Shown one piece after another: positions 7,480-15,618 of a stretch of 32,554 nucleotides of DNA; positions within the stretch are counted from its first letter, which is position 1; each line of letters starts with the position of its first letter. The stretch comes from Burkholderiaceae bacterium (GTDB lineage: Bacteria > Pseudomonadota > Gammaproteobacteria > Burkholderiales > Burkholderiaceae_C), in NCBI GenBank assembly GCA_017856435.1, contig JAFMFB010000027.1, forward strand, positions 1-32,554. The letters run 5' to 3'. Under the pieces are notes generated by a model. That model ran no database searches. It saw only the letters and a list, made by a program, of their open reading frames with translations, and was not told the origin of the DNA. The position numbers were made by a program, and so were the translations under genes.

Positions 7480-8024
7480 ACACGCCCTCTCAAGAACCTA
7501 GCCCCAGGGTTGGCGCCCAATTCATGCTGGCCCATCCGGCGCACCTGCTGGCGCTGGGCTTTGGTTCGGGACTCAGTCCCAAGGCGCCGGGCACAGTGGG
7601 CACAGCCTGGGCCTGGCTGGCCTTCTTGGCACTGGAACCCTGGATGAACGATCAACGCTGGGCGGTGTTGCTGGCGTTGGCGCTGCTGGTGGGCTGGTGG
7701 GCTTGCAGTGTCACGGCCCGCAATATGCAAAGGCCTGACCCGGGGCAGGTCGTCTGGGACGAGGTGATTGCATTCTGGCTGATACTGTGGCTGCTGATGC
7801 CTGCCTCACTGCCGGAGCAAGCAGTCGCCTTTGTGCTGTTTCGCTTGCTCGATGCGCTCAAGCCCGGCCCGATTGGCTGGGCTGATCAGCTTTTTCACAA
7901 AAAAGACTTTATGTCAGGCCTTTCCCAATGGCCTCGTGCCGGGCTGGGCATCCTGTTGGATGATCTGGTGGCTGCCGGTTGCACACTGCTGATCATGGCA
8001 CTATGGAAAATAAGTTGGCCATGA
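7476..8024 (+). CDS. pgpA: phosphatidylglycerophosphatase A
   Basis: Inner-membrane phosphatase that dephosphorylates phosphatidylglycerophosphate to phosphatidylglycerol. The 182-residue protein shows the family motifs GLSPKAPGTVGT (about residues 32-43), DPGQVVWDEVIAFW with the acidic active-site cluster, and FRLLDALKPGPIGWAD. At least three hydrophobic segments are evident: after the first motif, LLALALLVGWWAC and a C-terminal helix. It is coupled at both ends by ATGA overlaps, with thiL before and pncC after. Confidence 0.95.
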   Translation: MNTPSQEPSPRVGAQFMLAHPAHLLALGFGSGLSPKAPGTVGTAWAWLAFLALEPWMNDQRWAVLLALALLVGWWACSVTARNMQRPDPGQVVWDEVIAFWLILWLLMPASLPEQAVAFVLFRLLDALKPGPIGWADQLFHKKDFMSGLSQWPRAGLGILLDDLVAAGCTLLIMALWKISWP

Positions 8025-8506
8025 GCCCTACCGACAAACTGGCGCCGATCCATCAGCTGGCCGATCTGATGCGACAGCATCAGTGGCTGCTGGCCACGGC
8101 CGAAAGCTGTACCGGAGGGATGATTGCAGCAGCCTGCACCGACCTCAGTGGCTCTAGCGACTGGTTTGATTGCGGCTTTGTGACCTACTCAAACCAGGCC
8201 AAGACCAGCATGCTGGGAGTTGCAGCGGATCTGATTGAGCAACATGGAGCTGTCAGCGAAGCCGTGGTCCGCGCCATGGCGCGCGGCGCCCAAACCCACT
8301 CCCGCGCCCAGGTGACCGTGGCGGTCACTGGCATCGCTGGGCCCAGTGGTGGCAGTCCAGACAAGCCGGTTGGCACCGTATGGTTTGGCTTTGCAAAGCA
8401 AGAAAAAATCTGGGCTGAAAAAATCTGGTTTCCGGGCGACCGCGCCACTGTGCGTGCCGCCACGGTTCAGCATGCCTTGTCACGCCTGATGGAGATTCTT
8501 CAATGA
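8021..8506 (+). CDS. pncC: nicotinamide-nucleotide amidohydrolase (CinA C-terminal family)
   Basis: Deamidates nicotinamide mononucleotide to nicotinate mononucleotide in pyridine nucleotide recycling. The 161-residue protein is the stand-alone CinA C-terminal domain. It has TAESCTGGMIAA (the family's catalytic Ser segment), GFVTYSNQAKTSMLGV, EAVVRAMARGA and GIAGPSGGSPDKPVGTVWFG. I took the ATG at 8021, which overlaps the pgpA stop (ATGA), over upstream in-frame starts at 7979 and 8003 that lie inside pgpA. The N-terminal MoCF-like domain of full CinA is absent, as usual in proteobacteria. Its stop overlaps the next gene (ATGA). Confidence 0.93.
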   Translation: MSPTDKLAPIHQLADLMRQHQWLLATAESCTGGMIAAACTDLSGSSDWFDCGFVTYSNQAKTSMLGVAADLIEQHGAVSEAVVRAMARGAQTHSRAQVTVAVTGIAGPSGGSPDKPVGTVWFGFAKQEKIWAEKIWFPGDRATVRAATVQHALSRLMEILQ

Positions 8507-9402
8507 GCTGGTTCAAGGGGTTTGAAGCGCGTCGTTTTTCAGTCAACGGGGTTGAAATCCATGCACGGATTCCAGCCACCCCCCGTGCTGACAAACCCGC
8601 GCTGCTGTTGGTTCACGGGTTTCCGCAAAGCCATGCGATGTGGCATCGGGTCGCATCGCAACTCTCCAGGGATTACTGGTTGGTCATGCCTGACCTGCGC
8701 GGTTACGGCGACTCGGCCAAGCCTGCGGGCCTGCCTGACCATGCCAATTACAGCAAGCGCACCATGGCCCAGGATCTGGTGGATGTGATGGACCTGCTGG
8801 GTTGCCCAGAATTTTTTGTCTGCGGTCACGACCGCGGGGGGCGGGTGGCCCATCGGATGGCGCTGGACCACCCTGAAAAGGTGAAAAAGCTGTGTGTCAT
8901 CGACATTGCCCCGACGCTAGACATGTACAACGCTACCGACATGGTGTTTGCTCGCGCCTACTACCACTGGTTTCATCTGATTCAACCGTGGCCACTGCCA
9001 GAAAAAATGATCGGGGCCTGCGCTCGCGATTACCTGCACCTCAAGCTGGCTGGCTGGGGCGGTAAAGGGCTGGATTTTCTGGAGCCGCAGGCACTGGCTG
9101 ACTATGAGCGCTGCTTTTGCAATCCGAGCGCCATCCACGGCGCCTGCGAGGACTACCGTGCCAGCGCCGGCATCGATTTGGATCACGACCGGGCAAGCAG
9201 AGCCGCCGGCGACAAGGTGGGCTGCGATCTGCTGGTGCTGTGGGGCGAGCGTGGCGTGGTGAACAAGCTCTTCAAGCCTATCGAGTTGTGGCAGGCCCAG
9301 TGCTGGGGCCGGGTCGAAGGCCACACGCTTGCGGCTGGCCACTTCATCCCTGAAGAACAAGCCGAGCAAACAGCGAGCGCCCTACAGGCCTTTTTTCGCT
9401 GA
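8503..9402 (+). CDS. alpha/beta hydrolase of the fluoroacetate dehalogenase type
   Basis: Predicted to hydrolyse haloacetates to glycolate and halide. In the 299-residue protein the oxyanion motif VHGFPQSHAMW is followed by GHDRGGR with nucleophile Asp110 and carboxylate-binding Arg111 and Arg114. Then come Asp134 (triad acid), His155-Trp156 and Tyr218 (halide pocket) and His280 (triad base). These match almost residue for residue the set I recall for the Rhodopseudomonas palustris fluoroacetate dehalogenase (Asp110, Arg111, Arg114, Asp134, His155, Trp156, Tyr219, His280). It overlaps pncC by ATGA. Activity toward C-F, C-Cl or another ester substrate cannot be decided from sequence. Confidence 0.8.
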   Translation: MSWFKGFEARRFSVNGVEIHARIPATPRADKPALLLVHGFPQSHAMWHRVASQLSRDYWLVMPDLRGYGDSAKPAGLPDHANYSKRTMAQDLVDVMDLLGCPEFFVCGHDRGGRVAHRMALDHPEKVKKLCVIDIAPTLDMYNATDMVFARAYYHWFHLIQPWPLPEKMIGACARDYLHLKLAGWGGKGLDFLEPQALADYERCFCNPSAIHGACEDYRASAGIDLDHDRASRAAGDKVGCDLLVLWGERGVVNKLFKPIELWQAQCWGRVEGHTLAAGHFIPEEQAEQTASALQAFFR

Positions 9403-9415
9403 AGGGCCAGAGCGC

Positions 9416-10216
9416 TCAGTTGGCGCCATGGCACTTCTTGTATTTTTTACCGCTGCCGCAGTGGCACAGATCATTACGCCCAAGCGAGGTCTCCTTGCGA
9501 ACGGTCGCCACGCGTGGGCCCACACTGCGCCAGAGTTCACGCAGCTCATAGACCGCCCAGATGGCAGCGCCAAAATCTTCCAGCCGCTGCGTGCTGAGTG
9601 AAGGTGGCGTGTCATCGCTGAGTGGCGAAATTTCCGGTGTGCCCTGGTCATCTTCCATCAGGCTGGAGATGGCCTGAAGCGCCTCGTCGAGCCACTCGGC
9701 ACTCTCCTTGTCGCCGCGCGGCGCACGCCATTCATCAGGCCAACTCTGAACCGCCTCCATGAAACCCATCGCCCAGATCTGGGCAAAGGACGGTAGGGGT
9801 TCGCCTTCAATTTTGGCCTGCTCAGCCTCAGGCAGGGCAGCCACGGCGCCCCGCACATCGAGCACCTCAGGGTGGTAACAGGCCGGATCGTCCAACGCTT
9901 CCACCTCCTCGTTATTCAGGGCTGCGGCCACCTCGTTCCAACGTTGCATCCACAGCGCCATGAAACGGTTGGTCTGTTCAGCATCGGCAAAAACTCCCGA
10001 CAGGTCCGCATCGCCATCGCCCAACAGCACAGGAAAGTATTCGCTTGGCATGATGAGCCGGCGGCAGCAGATCAGGGCCGCCATGAAGCCTTCGCAAAAC
10101 TCCCATTGCGGGACGCCCTCATTGCGAGTACGCATATCGTCGAGCAGGGCTTCAAGTTCATCAAAGTCTTGCGGGGCCATGGCTTGAATGCCTGGTGCGT
10201 CATCTGGGGTGGTCAT
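9416..10216 (-). CDS. YecA/YgfB (UPF0149) family protein with C-terminal SEC-C zinc motif
   Basis: Function is not established. The N-terminal two thirds (about residues 15-190) match the all-helical UPF0149 fold: FDELEALLDDM, EFCEGFMAALICC and an IWAMGFMEAVQSWPDEW segment. The tail is a SEC-C zinc finger, GRNDLCHCGSGKKYKKCH, with ligands Cys251, Cys253, Cys262 and His263, as in SecA and many stand-alone adaptors. Asp/Glu-rich linker around residues 188-205. The start at 10216 has a purine-rich GGATAAAG before it; Met13 is an alternative. It lies 5 bases behind the PIN-domain gene and is probably the last gene of the lptA-rpoN transcript. It converges on the hydrolase gene with 13 bases between. 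Confidence 0.88.
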   Translation of the reverse strand: MTTPDDAPGIQAMAPQDFDELEALLDDMRTRNEGVPQWEFCEGFMAALICCRRLIMPSEYFPVLLGDGDADLSGVFADAEQTNRFMALWMQRWNEVAAALNNEEVEALDDPACYHPEVLDVRGAVAALPEAEQAKIEGEPLPSFAQIWAMGFMEAVQSWPDEWRAPRGDKESAEWLDEALQAISSLMEDDQGTPEISPLSDDTPPSLSTQRLEDFGAAIWAVYELRELWRSVGPRVATVRKETSLGRNDLCHCGSGKKYKKCHGAN

Positions 10217-10221
10217 TTGCT

Positions 10222-10704
10222 TTATCCATGGTTAGCCTTCAAAAAATCAGCCCAATCGCTCGGCTCGGCGCTAGTGACCTGCACACCATAACTCAGAAGA
10301 TGTCTTTTGAGCTTCAGCACTGCCTGGTCCTTGCTGATCAAAAGGCAGCGATTAGCCACCGCCAGATCAACGAACATCTGGTCATCCGGGTCTTCGCAAG
10401 TCAGTGGGGCCCGTGGCGCAGCGGGTACAGCTTGGGATTGCCTGTCAAAAAGGTTTAACACGGTTTGCGCTGCCAGCCCCGGCTCGGCCAGTCGTCTTTC
10501 GATCTGCGGGTAAGCAAGTACCCGCGCCAGTTCCTGGCGCATGGCCGAAGTGGCCAGCCAACGAAGGCGCCCCAGGGCCAGCATCTGTTTGAGCGCATCT
10601 GTCGATTTATCACCAAACACCAGCAAGTCAAGCACGACATTGGTATCCAGCACGGTGGCGTGTCCTGTTAGCGGAGTGCCAGCGGCAAGCCGCTCAGGGC
10701 TCAT
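10222..10704 (-). CDS. PIN-domain ribonuclease, putative toxin family (COG1569-like)
   Basis: PIN domains are Mg-dependent single-strand ribonucleases, often the toxin of toxin-antitoxin pairs. The 160-residue protein shows VLDTNVVLD with Asp20, Glu58 in MRQELARVL, the acidic cluster CEDPDDQMF (Asp105, Asp107, Asp108) and Asp126 in LLISKDQAVL, a complete acidic quartet. I chose the ATG at 10704, which overlaps the end of rlmL by 11 bases; the longer frame to 10785 reads antisense-like residues. No antitoxin-sized gene with a DNA-binding domain is adjacent on either side, so a toxin role is doubtful. Cotranscription with rlmL suggests an RNA-processing role (inference). Confidence 0.85.
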   Translation of the reverse strand: MSPERLAAGTPLTGHATVLDTNVVLDLLVFGDKSTDALKQMLALGRLRWLATSAMRQELARVLAYPQIERRLAEPGLAAQTVLNLFDRQSQAVPAAPRAPLTCEDPDDQMFVDLAVANRCLLISKDQAVLKLKRHLLSYGVQVTSAEPSDWADFLKANHG

Positions 10705-11941
10705 GGCTTTCGTGAGACAGGGTTGGCCCGGCCATTTTTCCAGCCACCAGGTCAAAGCGGAACAGGCGGCATTCCAGGGGCCCATTCCACATAGGCACGC
10801 GGCGCGTGGCCTTCAGTCGCATCTTGCCTGGCAATTTCTGGTCTGGGCTCAGCACCCAGGCGGTCCAGCCGGCATAGTTCTTTTTCCAATGGGCCGCCAG
10901 CTTGTCGAAGAAATCACCGTCCTGCTGGGTTTGCGGTAACTCGCGCGCTCCAAAACGGCCCCGACCGGCAAAGCCGCCGGCTTCAATGCGCTCCCCATAG
11001 GGCGGATTGACCAGCATCAACCCAGACTGCTCGGTGGGGGGCATGCGCTGCAGGGCATCCCCCCCACGAAACTGCACCACGGCAGAAACACCAGCGCGCT
11101 CGGCATTGCGCTGCGCAAAATCAACCATCCGGTGCGACACATCACTGCCAAACACCAGGGGCTGGCTGAATCGCTTGACCCTGGAAGCTGCATCCACTTT
11201 GAGGGCTTGCCATTCTGCAGTCTCGAAAGGCAAGAGCTTTTCAAAGCCAAAATGGCGCTGCAACCCTGGGGCCATCTCGCAAGCGATTTGCGCCGCCTCA
11301 ATGGCGATGGTGCCGCTGCCACAACAGGGGTCATACAAGGGCCGTCGTGGTGTCGTCGAGTCGGCCCAGCCACTGGCGGCCAGCATGGCAGCTGCCAAGG
11401 TTTCCTTGAGCGGCGCGTCTCCCTTGTCAACACGCCAGCCGCGCTTGAACAGGGGCTCACCCGATGTGTCGATATACAGCGTCAGGCGATCGCTGGTGAG
11501 GTGCGCATACAAGCGGACATCTGGATGCTGGGTGTCCACATTGGGCCGTGCCCCCTGAATGTCACGGAAGCGGTCACACACGGCATCCTTGATCTTGAGT
11601 GCCGCGAAGTTCAAGCTGCGCAAGGGGCTGTGCTGGGCGGTGATTTCGACCTTGATGCTTTGCCGATGCGTGAACCAGAGCTCCCACGGCACGGCAAAGG
11701 CCGCGTCATACAAATGCTGCTCGCTTTGGTAAGGCGCCTGTACCAATTGCACCAGCACCCGCTGGGCCAGTCGACTGTGCAGGTTCAGCCGCAATGCATC
11801 GGTCCAGGCCGCCGTGAGCTGAACGCCCCCACGCAGCTGCCGCACATCCTGGGGTGAGCAAGCAAGGATTCGTTGTACCTCGTGGGCCAGATAACTTTCT
11901 GCGCCAGCCGCGCAGGGCAAAAACAATTGAAGTGAAGTCAC
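10694..11941 (-). CDS. rlmL: THUMP-domain class I rRNA methyltransferase, RlmL N-terminal type
   Basis: Predicted SAM-dependent N2-guanine methyltransferase acting on 23S rRNA (G2445 in E. coli). In 415 residues: a THUMP/ferredoxin-like RNA-binding region (about 1-165), SAM motif DPCCGSGT (204-211), a VFGSDVSHRMVDFAQRNAERAG segment, and catalytic motif LVNPPYGER (NPPY 312-315). The second methyltransferase domain (RlmK) of the enteric fusion is missing, as in many betaproteobacteria. The start is GTG, in a GTGA overlap with the rpoN stop. An ATG start near the family N-terminus is lacking, so GTG is convincing. Confidence 0.9.
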   Translation of the reverse strand: MTSLQLFLPCAAGAESYLAHEVQRILACSPQDVRQLRGGVQLTAAWTDALRLNLHSRLAQRVLVQLVQAPYQSEQHLYDAAFAVPWELWFTHRQSIKVEITAQHSPLRSLNFAALKIKDAVCDRFRDIQGARPNVDTQHPDVRLYAHLTSDRLTLYIDTSGEPLFKRGWRVDKGDAPLKETLAAAMLAASGWADSTTPRRPLYDPCCGSGTIAIEAAQIACEMAPGLQRHFGFEKLLPFETAEWQALKVDAASRVKRFSQPLVFGSDVSHRMVDFAQRNAERAGVSAVVQFRGGDALQRMPPTEQSGLMLVNPPYGERIEAGGFAGRGRFGARELPQTQQDGDFFDKLAAHWKKNYAGWTAWVLSPDQKLPGKMRLKATRRVPMWNGPLECRLFRFDLVAGKMAGPTLSHESHEP

Positions 11942-13464
11942 AAGGAGTTGCGCAAATTAGCCGGCGCGATCTTGAGCGCCTCACGGTATTTGGCCACAGT
12001 GCGTCGGGCACATTCGATGCCCTGCTCCTTGAGCATGGCCGAGAGCTGGTTGTCAGACAGGGGTTTTTTCGGATTTTCTGCGCCAATGAGCTGGCGGATC
12101 AGTGCGCGCACCGCCGTGCTGGACGCACTGCCTCCGGTCTCGGTGCCTAGCCCGGAACCAAAGAAATACTTGAGCTCAAAGGTTCCAAAAGGCGTCGCCA
12201 TGTACTTGGCTGTTGTGACACGGCTGATGGTTGACTCATGCAGGCTCAGTTCCTCGGCAATTTCTCGCAAGACCAGCGGGCGCATGGCCAGTTCTCCATG
12301 CAGAAAAAAGTTTTTTTGCCGCTCAACAATCGCCTGGCTGACCCGCAATATGGTGTCAAAGCGCTGTTGCAGGTTTTTGATGAACCAGCGCGCCTCCTGC
12401 AACCTCTGATGCAGCGCAGCCGATGGCCCCTCCTTGGCCTTGTGGCCCTTGAGGGCCTGGGCATAAAGTTCGTGTACGCGAAGCCTTGGCATCACATCCG
12501 GATTGATTTGCACCCGAAAACGACTTTGCGCCCCGCTGCCGCGGCGTGACACCAGAACATCCGGCACAACAATGTTGTGCTCCACATCGGCAAAACGTCG
12601 GCCCGGTTTAGGCTCCAGCCTGGCAATCAGTCCCAGCGCCTGACGAACCGGCTCTTCGCTGCTGCTGCATGCCAAGGCCAGTCGGCGTGCATCACGGCGG
12701 GCCAGATGCTCCAAGGGCTGGGCACACAGGCAGCAGGCCAGGGCCTTGAGCTCGGCCGATACGGCTTTCCCAGCAGGTAGGGCCTGCAGCTGCAAGGTGA
12801 GGCACTCGGCCAGTGACCGCGCTCCCACGCCAACCGGCTCCATGTTTTGCAGCAGCCCCAAGGCAACGGTGAAGCGGTGGCTAAGCTCTTCCTGTGCCTG
12901 CATATCATCGCCAGCCATCGCCTGCGCCAAGGCTTCAGGGGCTTCGCTCAGGTAGCCGTCTTCATCCAGGGAGCCAATCAGAAAGCTCAATGCCGCACGG
13001 TCCACATCATCAAGTCGCAGCGCCAGCGACTGACGGGTCAGGAAGTCCTGCAGCGACTCATGGGGGCGCGACAGATCGGCCGCATCAGCATCGGCCTCCT
13101 CCGAGTTCGAGGCCTTGCTGGCCGGCGCCTCGCCTCCCCATTCGCTGTCATCCGGCGCAATTTCCACCGCACCATCACCTTCCCAGTTCTCGGCCACGCC
13201 GCTGTCCTGGCTCTCCTCGCGATCGGCCAACCAGTCTTCGTGCTGCTGGGCATCGTCAGCCGCCGGGGTGGAATCGGCCCGGTTCAGGCCAAAAGTCTCT
13301 TCTGACGCGGCGTCGGTTTCAGCCTCAAGAAACGGGTTGTCAATCAGCATTTGCTCAACTTCCTGCTGCAGCTCAAGGGTGGAGAGCTGAAGCAGGCGAA
13401 TCGACTGCTGCAATTGCGGAGTCAGCGCAAGGTGCTGGGAGGCCCTGAGCGACAGTCGCTGCAT
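11938..13464 (-). CDS. rpoN: RNA polymerase sigma-54 factor
   Basis: Alternative sigma factor that recognises -24/-12 promoters and needs AAA+ activators. The 508-residue protein has the Gln/Leu-rich region I (RLSLRASQHLALTPQLQQS, about residues 3-21), an acidic region II (about 60-130), the core-binding domain, a helix-turn-helix region (ESTISRVTTAKYMATPFGTF) and the RpoN box ARRTVAKYRE at 486-495. It shares the A of TAATG with the lptB stop and is coupled to rlmL by GTGA. The usual followers hpf, ptsN and hprK are not here. Confidence 0.97.
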   Translation of the reverse strand: MQRLSLRASQHLALTPQLQQSIRLLQLSTLELQQEVEQMLIDNPFLEAETDAASEETFGLNRADSTPAADDAQQHEDWLADREESQDSGVAENWEGDGAVEIAPDDSEWGGEAPASKASNSEEADADAADLSRPHESLQDFLTRQSLALRLDDVDRAALSFLIGSLDEDGYLSEAPEALAQAMAGDDMQAQEELSHRFTVALGLLQNMEPVGVGARSLAECLTLQLQALPAGKAVSAELKALACCLCAQPLEHLARRDARRLALACSSSEEPVRQALGLIARLEPKPGRRFADVEHNIVVPDVLVSRRGSGAQSRFRVQINPDVMPRLRVHELYAQALKGHKAKEGPSAALHQRLQEARWFIKNLQQRFDTILRVSQAIVERQKNFFLHGELAMRPLVLREIAEELSLHESTISRVTTAKYMATPFGTFELKYFFGSGLGTETGGSASSTAVRALIRQLIGAENPKKPLSDNQLSAMLKEQGIECARRTVAKYREALKIAPANLRNSL

Positions 13465-14243
13465 TACATCTTGAAGTGCTCACCGAGATAAACCCGGCGC
13501 ACATCCGCGTTATTGACAATTTCGGCCGGCGTTCCCATGGCCAGAACCTGCCCCTCGCTAATGATGTAGGCATGGTCGCAGATACCCAGGGTCTCGCGCA
13601 CATTGTGATCCGTAATCAGGACGCCAATGCCGCGCTCCTTCAGAAAACCGATGATGCGCTGAATTTCTATGACGGCAATCGGATCGATACCCGCAAAAGG
13701 TTCGTCCAGCAGAATAAAGCGCGGCTGGGTTGCCAATGCGCGGGCAATTTCGACCCGGCGGCGCTCGCCCCCCGAAAGCGACAAGGCCGGTGACTCACGC
13801 AGATGATCGACCCGCAGGTCTCGCAACAACTGGGTCAACCGTTGTTCCAGCTGGGGTTTGCTCAGGGGCTTGCCCTGTGCATCCCGTTGCAGCTCAAGCA
13901 CGGCACGCACATTGTCTGCCACATTGAGGCGCCGAAAGATCGAAGCCTCTTGCGGCAAATAGCTCAGGCCCAGCTGGGCGCGACGGTGAATCGGCATATG
14001 CGCAACCGGCTGGCCGTCAATAGTAATGTCACCGGCGCTGGCCCGCACCAAGCCGACAATCATGTAGAACGAGGTTGTCTTGCCTGCCCCGTTGGGGCCC
14101 AGAAGACCCACCACCTCGCCCTTTTTTACCGAGAGGGAAACATCCTTGACGACCTCCCGGCCACCGTAAAACTTGCGCAGGTGATGCGCCTCGAGACAGC
14201 TATCAACCGCTTGGCCCAAAGCATTCTGCTGGCCCATGATCAC
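13464..14243 (-). CDS. lptB: LPS export ABC transporter ATP-binding protein
   Basis: Cytoplasmic ATPase of the LptB2FG complex that extracts lipopolysaccharide from the inner membrane. The 259-residue protein has Walker A GPNGAGKTT (residues 49-57), a Q-loop in LSYLPQEASIFRRL, signature LSGGERRRVEIARAL, Walker B ILLDEPFAGIDP and H-loop ITDHNV. The GTG at 14243 overlaps the lptA stop (GTGA); an ATG two codons inside (14237) is an alternative start. The order lptA-lptB-rpoN is conserved in proteobacteria. Confidence 0.97.
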   Translation of the reverse strand: MIMGQQNALGQAVDSCLEAHHLRKFYGGREVVKDVSLSVKKGEVVGLLGPNGAGKTTSFYMIVGLVRASAGDITIDGQPVAHMPIHRRAQLGLSYLPQEASIFRRLNVADNVRAVLELQRDAQGKPLSKPQLEQRLTQLLRDLRVDHLRESPALSLSGGERRRVEIARALATQPRFILLDEPFAGIDPIAVIEIQRIIGFLKERGIGVLITDHNVRETLGICDHAYIISEGQVLAMGTPAEIVNNADVRRVYLGEHFKM

Positions 14244-14869
14244 TTCGGGCTTCCACCCAGTGTCTTGCTCTGGCGAAGATTGGGTTGGGGCGTGACAGGC
14301 GCTACAGTGTTATCAGCAGTTTTTGGCGTCAGCATGGCACGCACCCGACCCTTGCCTTGGCCAGAACGCGCCGCACCGCCATCGACGGAAAATACATCGG
14401 TCGCATTCTCGTACTGGATGACATCACCCGTCACCTGATCGGCCAGGGTGGTCCCGCGCAGTCGCCGCATTTCGGCCCGCTTGATAAAGCGCACCGTATC
14501 GGCTCGGCCGTTGTACTCAATGGTTTCGCCATCCCCTTCAATAAACTCATCGACACCTTCACGCTTTTGCCGGAAGAAAGCAAGTTGGCCGGGCGCGGCG
14601 GTGACGACGCCAAACTGAAACCCTTCGGGGTCCTGCCGAACCTCGATGCGCGCACCACGAATCAGGATCGTCCCCTTGGTGAGCACCACATTGCCGGTAA
14701 AAATACTGACCTGCTTGAGATCGTCATAGCGCAGGGTGTCCGATTCGATATTCATCGGCTTGTTACGGTCTGCTTTCTCGGCCAGTGCCGGGCCGGCCAC
14801 CAGCATCAAGAGGGCGGCCAGCAAAGGGATGAAAGCTTTTTTCATGAGGGCACGCATCTTGCTTGGCAT
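14240..14869 (-). CDS. lptA: periplasmic LPS transport protein LptA
   Basis: Periplasmic beta-jellyroll protein forming the LPS bridge between inner and outer membranes. In 209 residues: a Sec signal peptide (KKAFIPLLAALLMLVAGPALA, with cleavage after the final Ala), then the OstA-like domain with PMNIESDTLRYDDLKQVSIF and GNVVLTKGTILIRGARIEV, and a disordered Pro/Thr-rich tail. Starts at 14869, 14857 and 14845 are all ATG; family signal peptides would fit any. lptC, usually just upstream, is not present; the neighbour upstream is dsbA on the same strand with a 64-base gap. Confidence 0.95.
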   Translation of the reverse strand: MPSKMRALMKKAFIPLLAALLMLVAGPALAEKADRNKPMNIESDTLRYDDLKQVSIFTGNVVLTKGTILIRGARIEVRQDPEGFQFGVVTAAPGQLAFFRQKREGVDEFIEGDGETIEYNGRADTVRFIKRAEMRRLRGTTLADQVTGDVIQYENATDVFSVDGGAARSGQGKGRVRAMLTPKTADNTVAPVTPQPNLRQSKTLGGSPK

Positions 14870-14933
14870 GGTCCAAGATTGTAGCGAGGCAAACTCACTA
14901 CAGCCCTAGAGAAAAGGACGGGCAGTGATGGGG

Positions 14934-15578
14934 TCAGCGTGCACGCACCTTGGTGAGCAGATGATCCACCACCTGCAAGGCTCTTTCCATGCTTTTGGCA
15001 TACGTGGCATCGGTATAAAAACGCCCAGCCACCCCGAGCGACGGTACCCCTTCGACCTTGTAGGCATTTTGCAGCTGGGTCGCGCGGCTGGCTTTGGAGG
15101 CCACAGAAAACGAGTTGAACTGTTCGCTAAAACGGGCCTTGTCCACGCCTTGCTTGGCAGCCCAGTCCGCGATGACATCCAGCCGATCCAACCGCATGCG
15201 CTCCACATGGATGGCATAGAACACCTTCACATGCAGCTTCTCGACCAGGCCCATGGCCTCAAGGGTGTAGTAGAGGCGTTGCTGCGCCTCGAAGTCTTTA
15301 CGAAAGGCAACCGGTACTCGTCGAACGACCACATCCTTGGGCACCCGCTTGATCCAGGCCGCAAAGGTGGGCTCAAAGGCATTGCAGTGGGGACAGCTGT
15401 ACCAGAAGAACTCCACCACCTCGATCTTGTCATTGGCGGCTTCAACCAGGGCGGGTTTGTCCAGCACAAGATAGTCCTCGCCGGCACGCGGTTGTGCCCC
15501 TTGAGCCATCAGGGCGGCAGGCAGACTGCCAGCCGCCCCCAGCGCAAACGCTGCCCTGGAAAATTCACGTCGTTTCAT
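14934..15578 (-). CDS. dsbA: periplasmic thiol:disulfide oxidoreductase DsbA
   Basis: Introduces disulfide bonds into exported proteins. The 214-residue precursor has a thioredoxin fold with an inserted helical domain, active site CPHC (Cys62-Cys65) in EFFWYSCPHCNAFEP, and the cis-Pro loop VEGVPSLGV. The N-terminus is MKRREFSRAAFALGAAG, a twin-arginine-like RRxF signal ahead of a hydrophobic stretch ending in Ala-Gln-Gly, so Tat export is possible. I chose the ATG at 15578, preceded by GAGAG, over the longer frame to 15650, which enters the SPOR gene. Third gene after argS and the SPOR protein. Confidence 0.94.
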   Translation of the reverse strand: MKRREFSRAAFALGAAGSLPAALMAQGAQPRAGEDYLVLDKPALVEAANDKIEVVEFFWYSCPHCNAFEPTFAAWIKRVPKDVVVRRVPVAFRKDFEAQQRLYYTLEAMGLVEKLHVKVFYAIHVERMRLDRLDVIADWAAKQGVDKARFSEQFNSFSVASKASRATQLQNAYKVEGVPSLGVAGRFYTDATYAKSMERALQVVDHLLTKVRAR

Positions 15579-15618
15579 CGTCAAGCTCTCTTTCTGTAGC
15601 CAGTCTTTCATACCGCTC

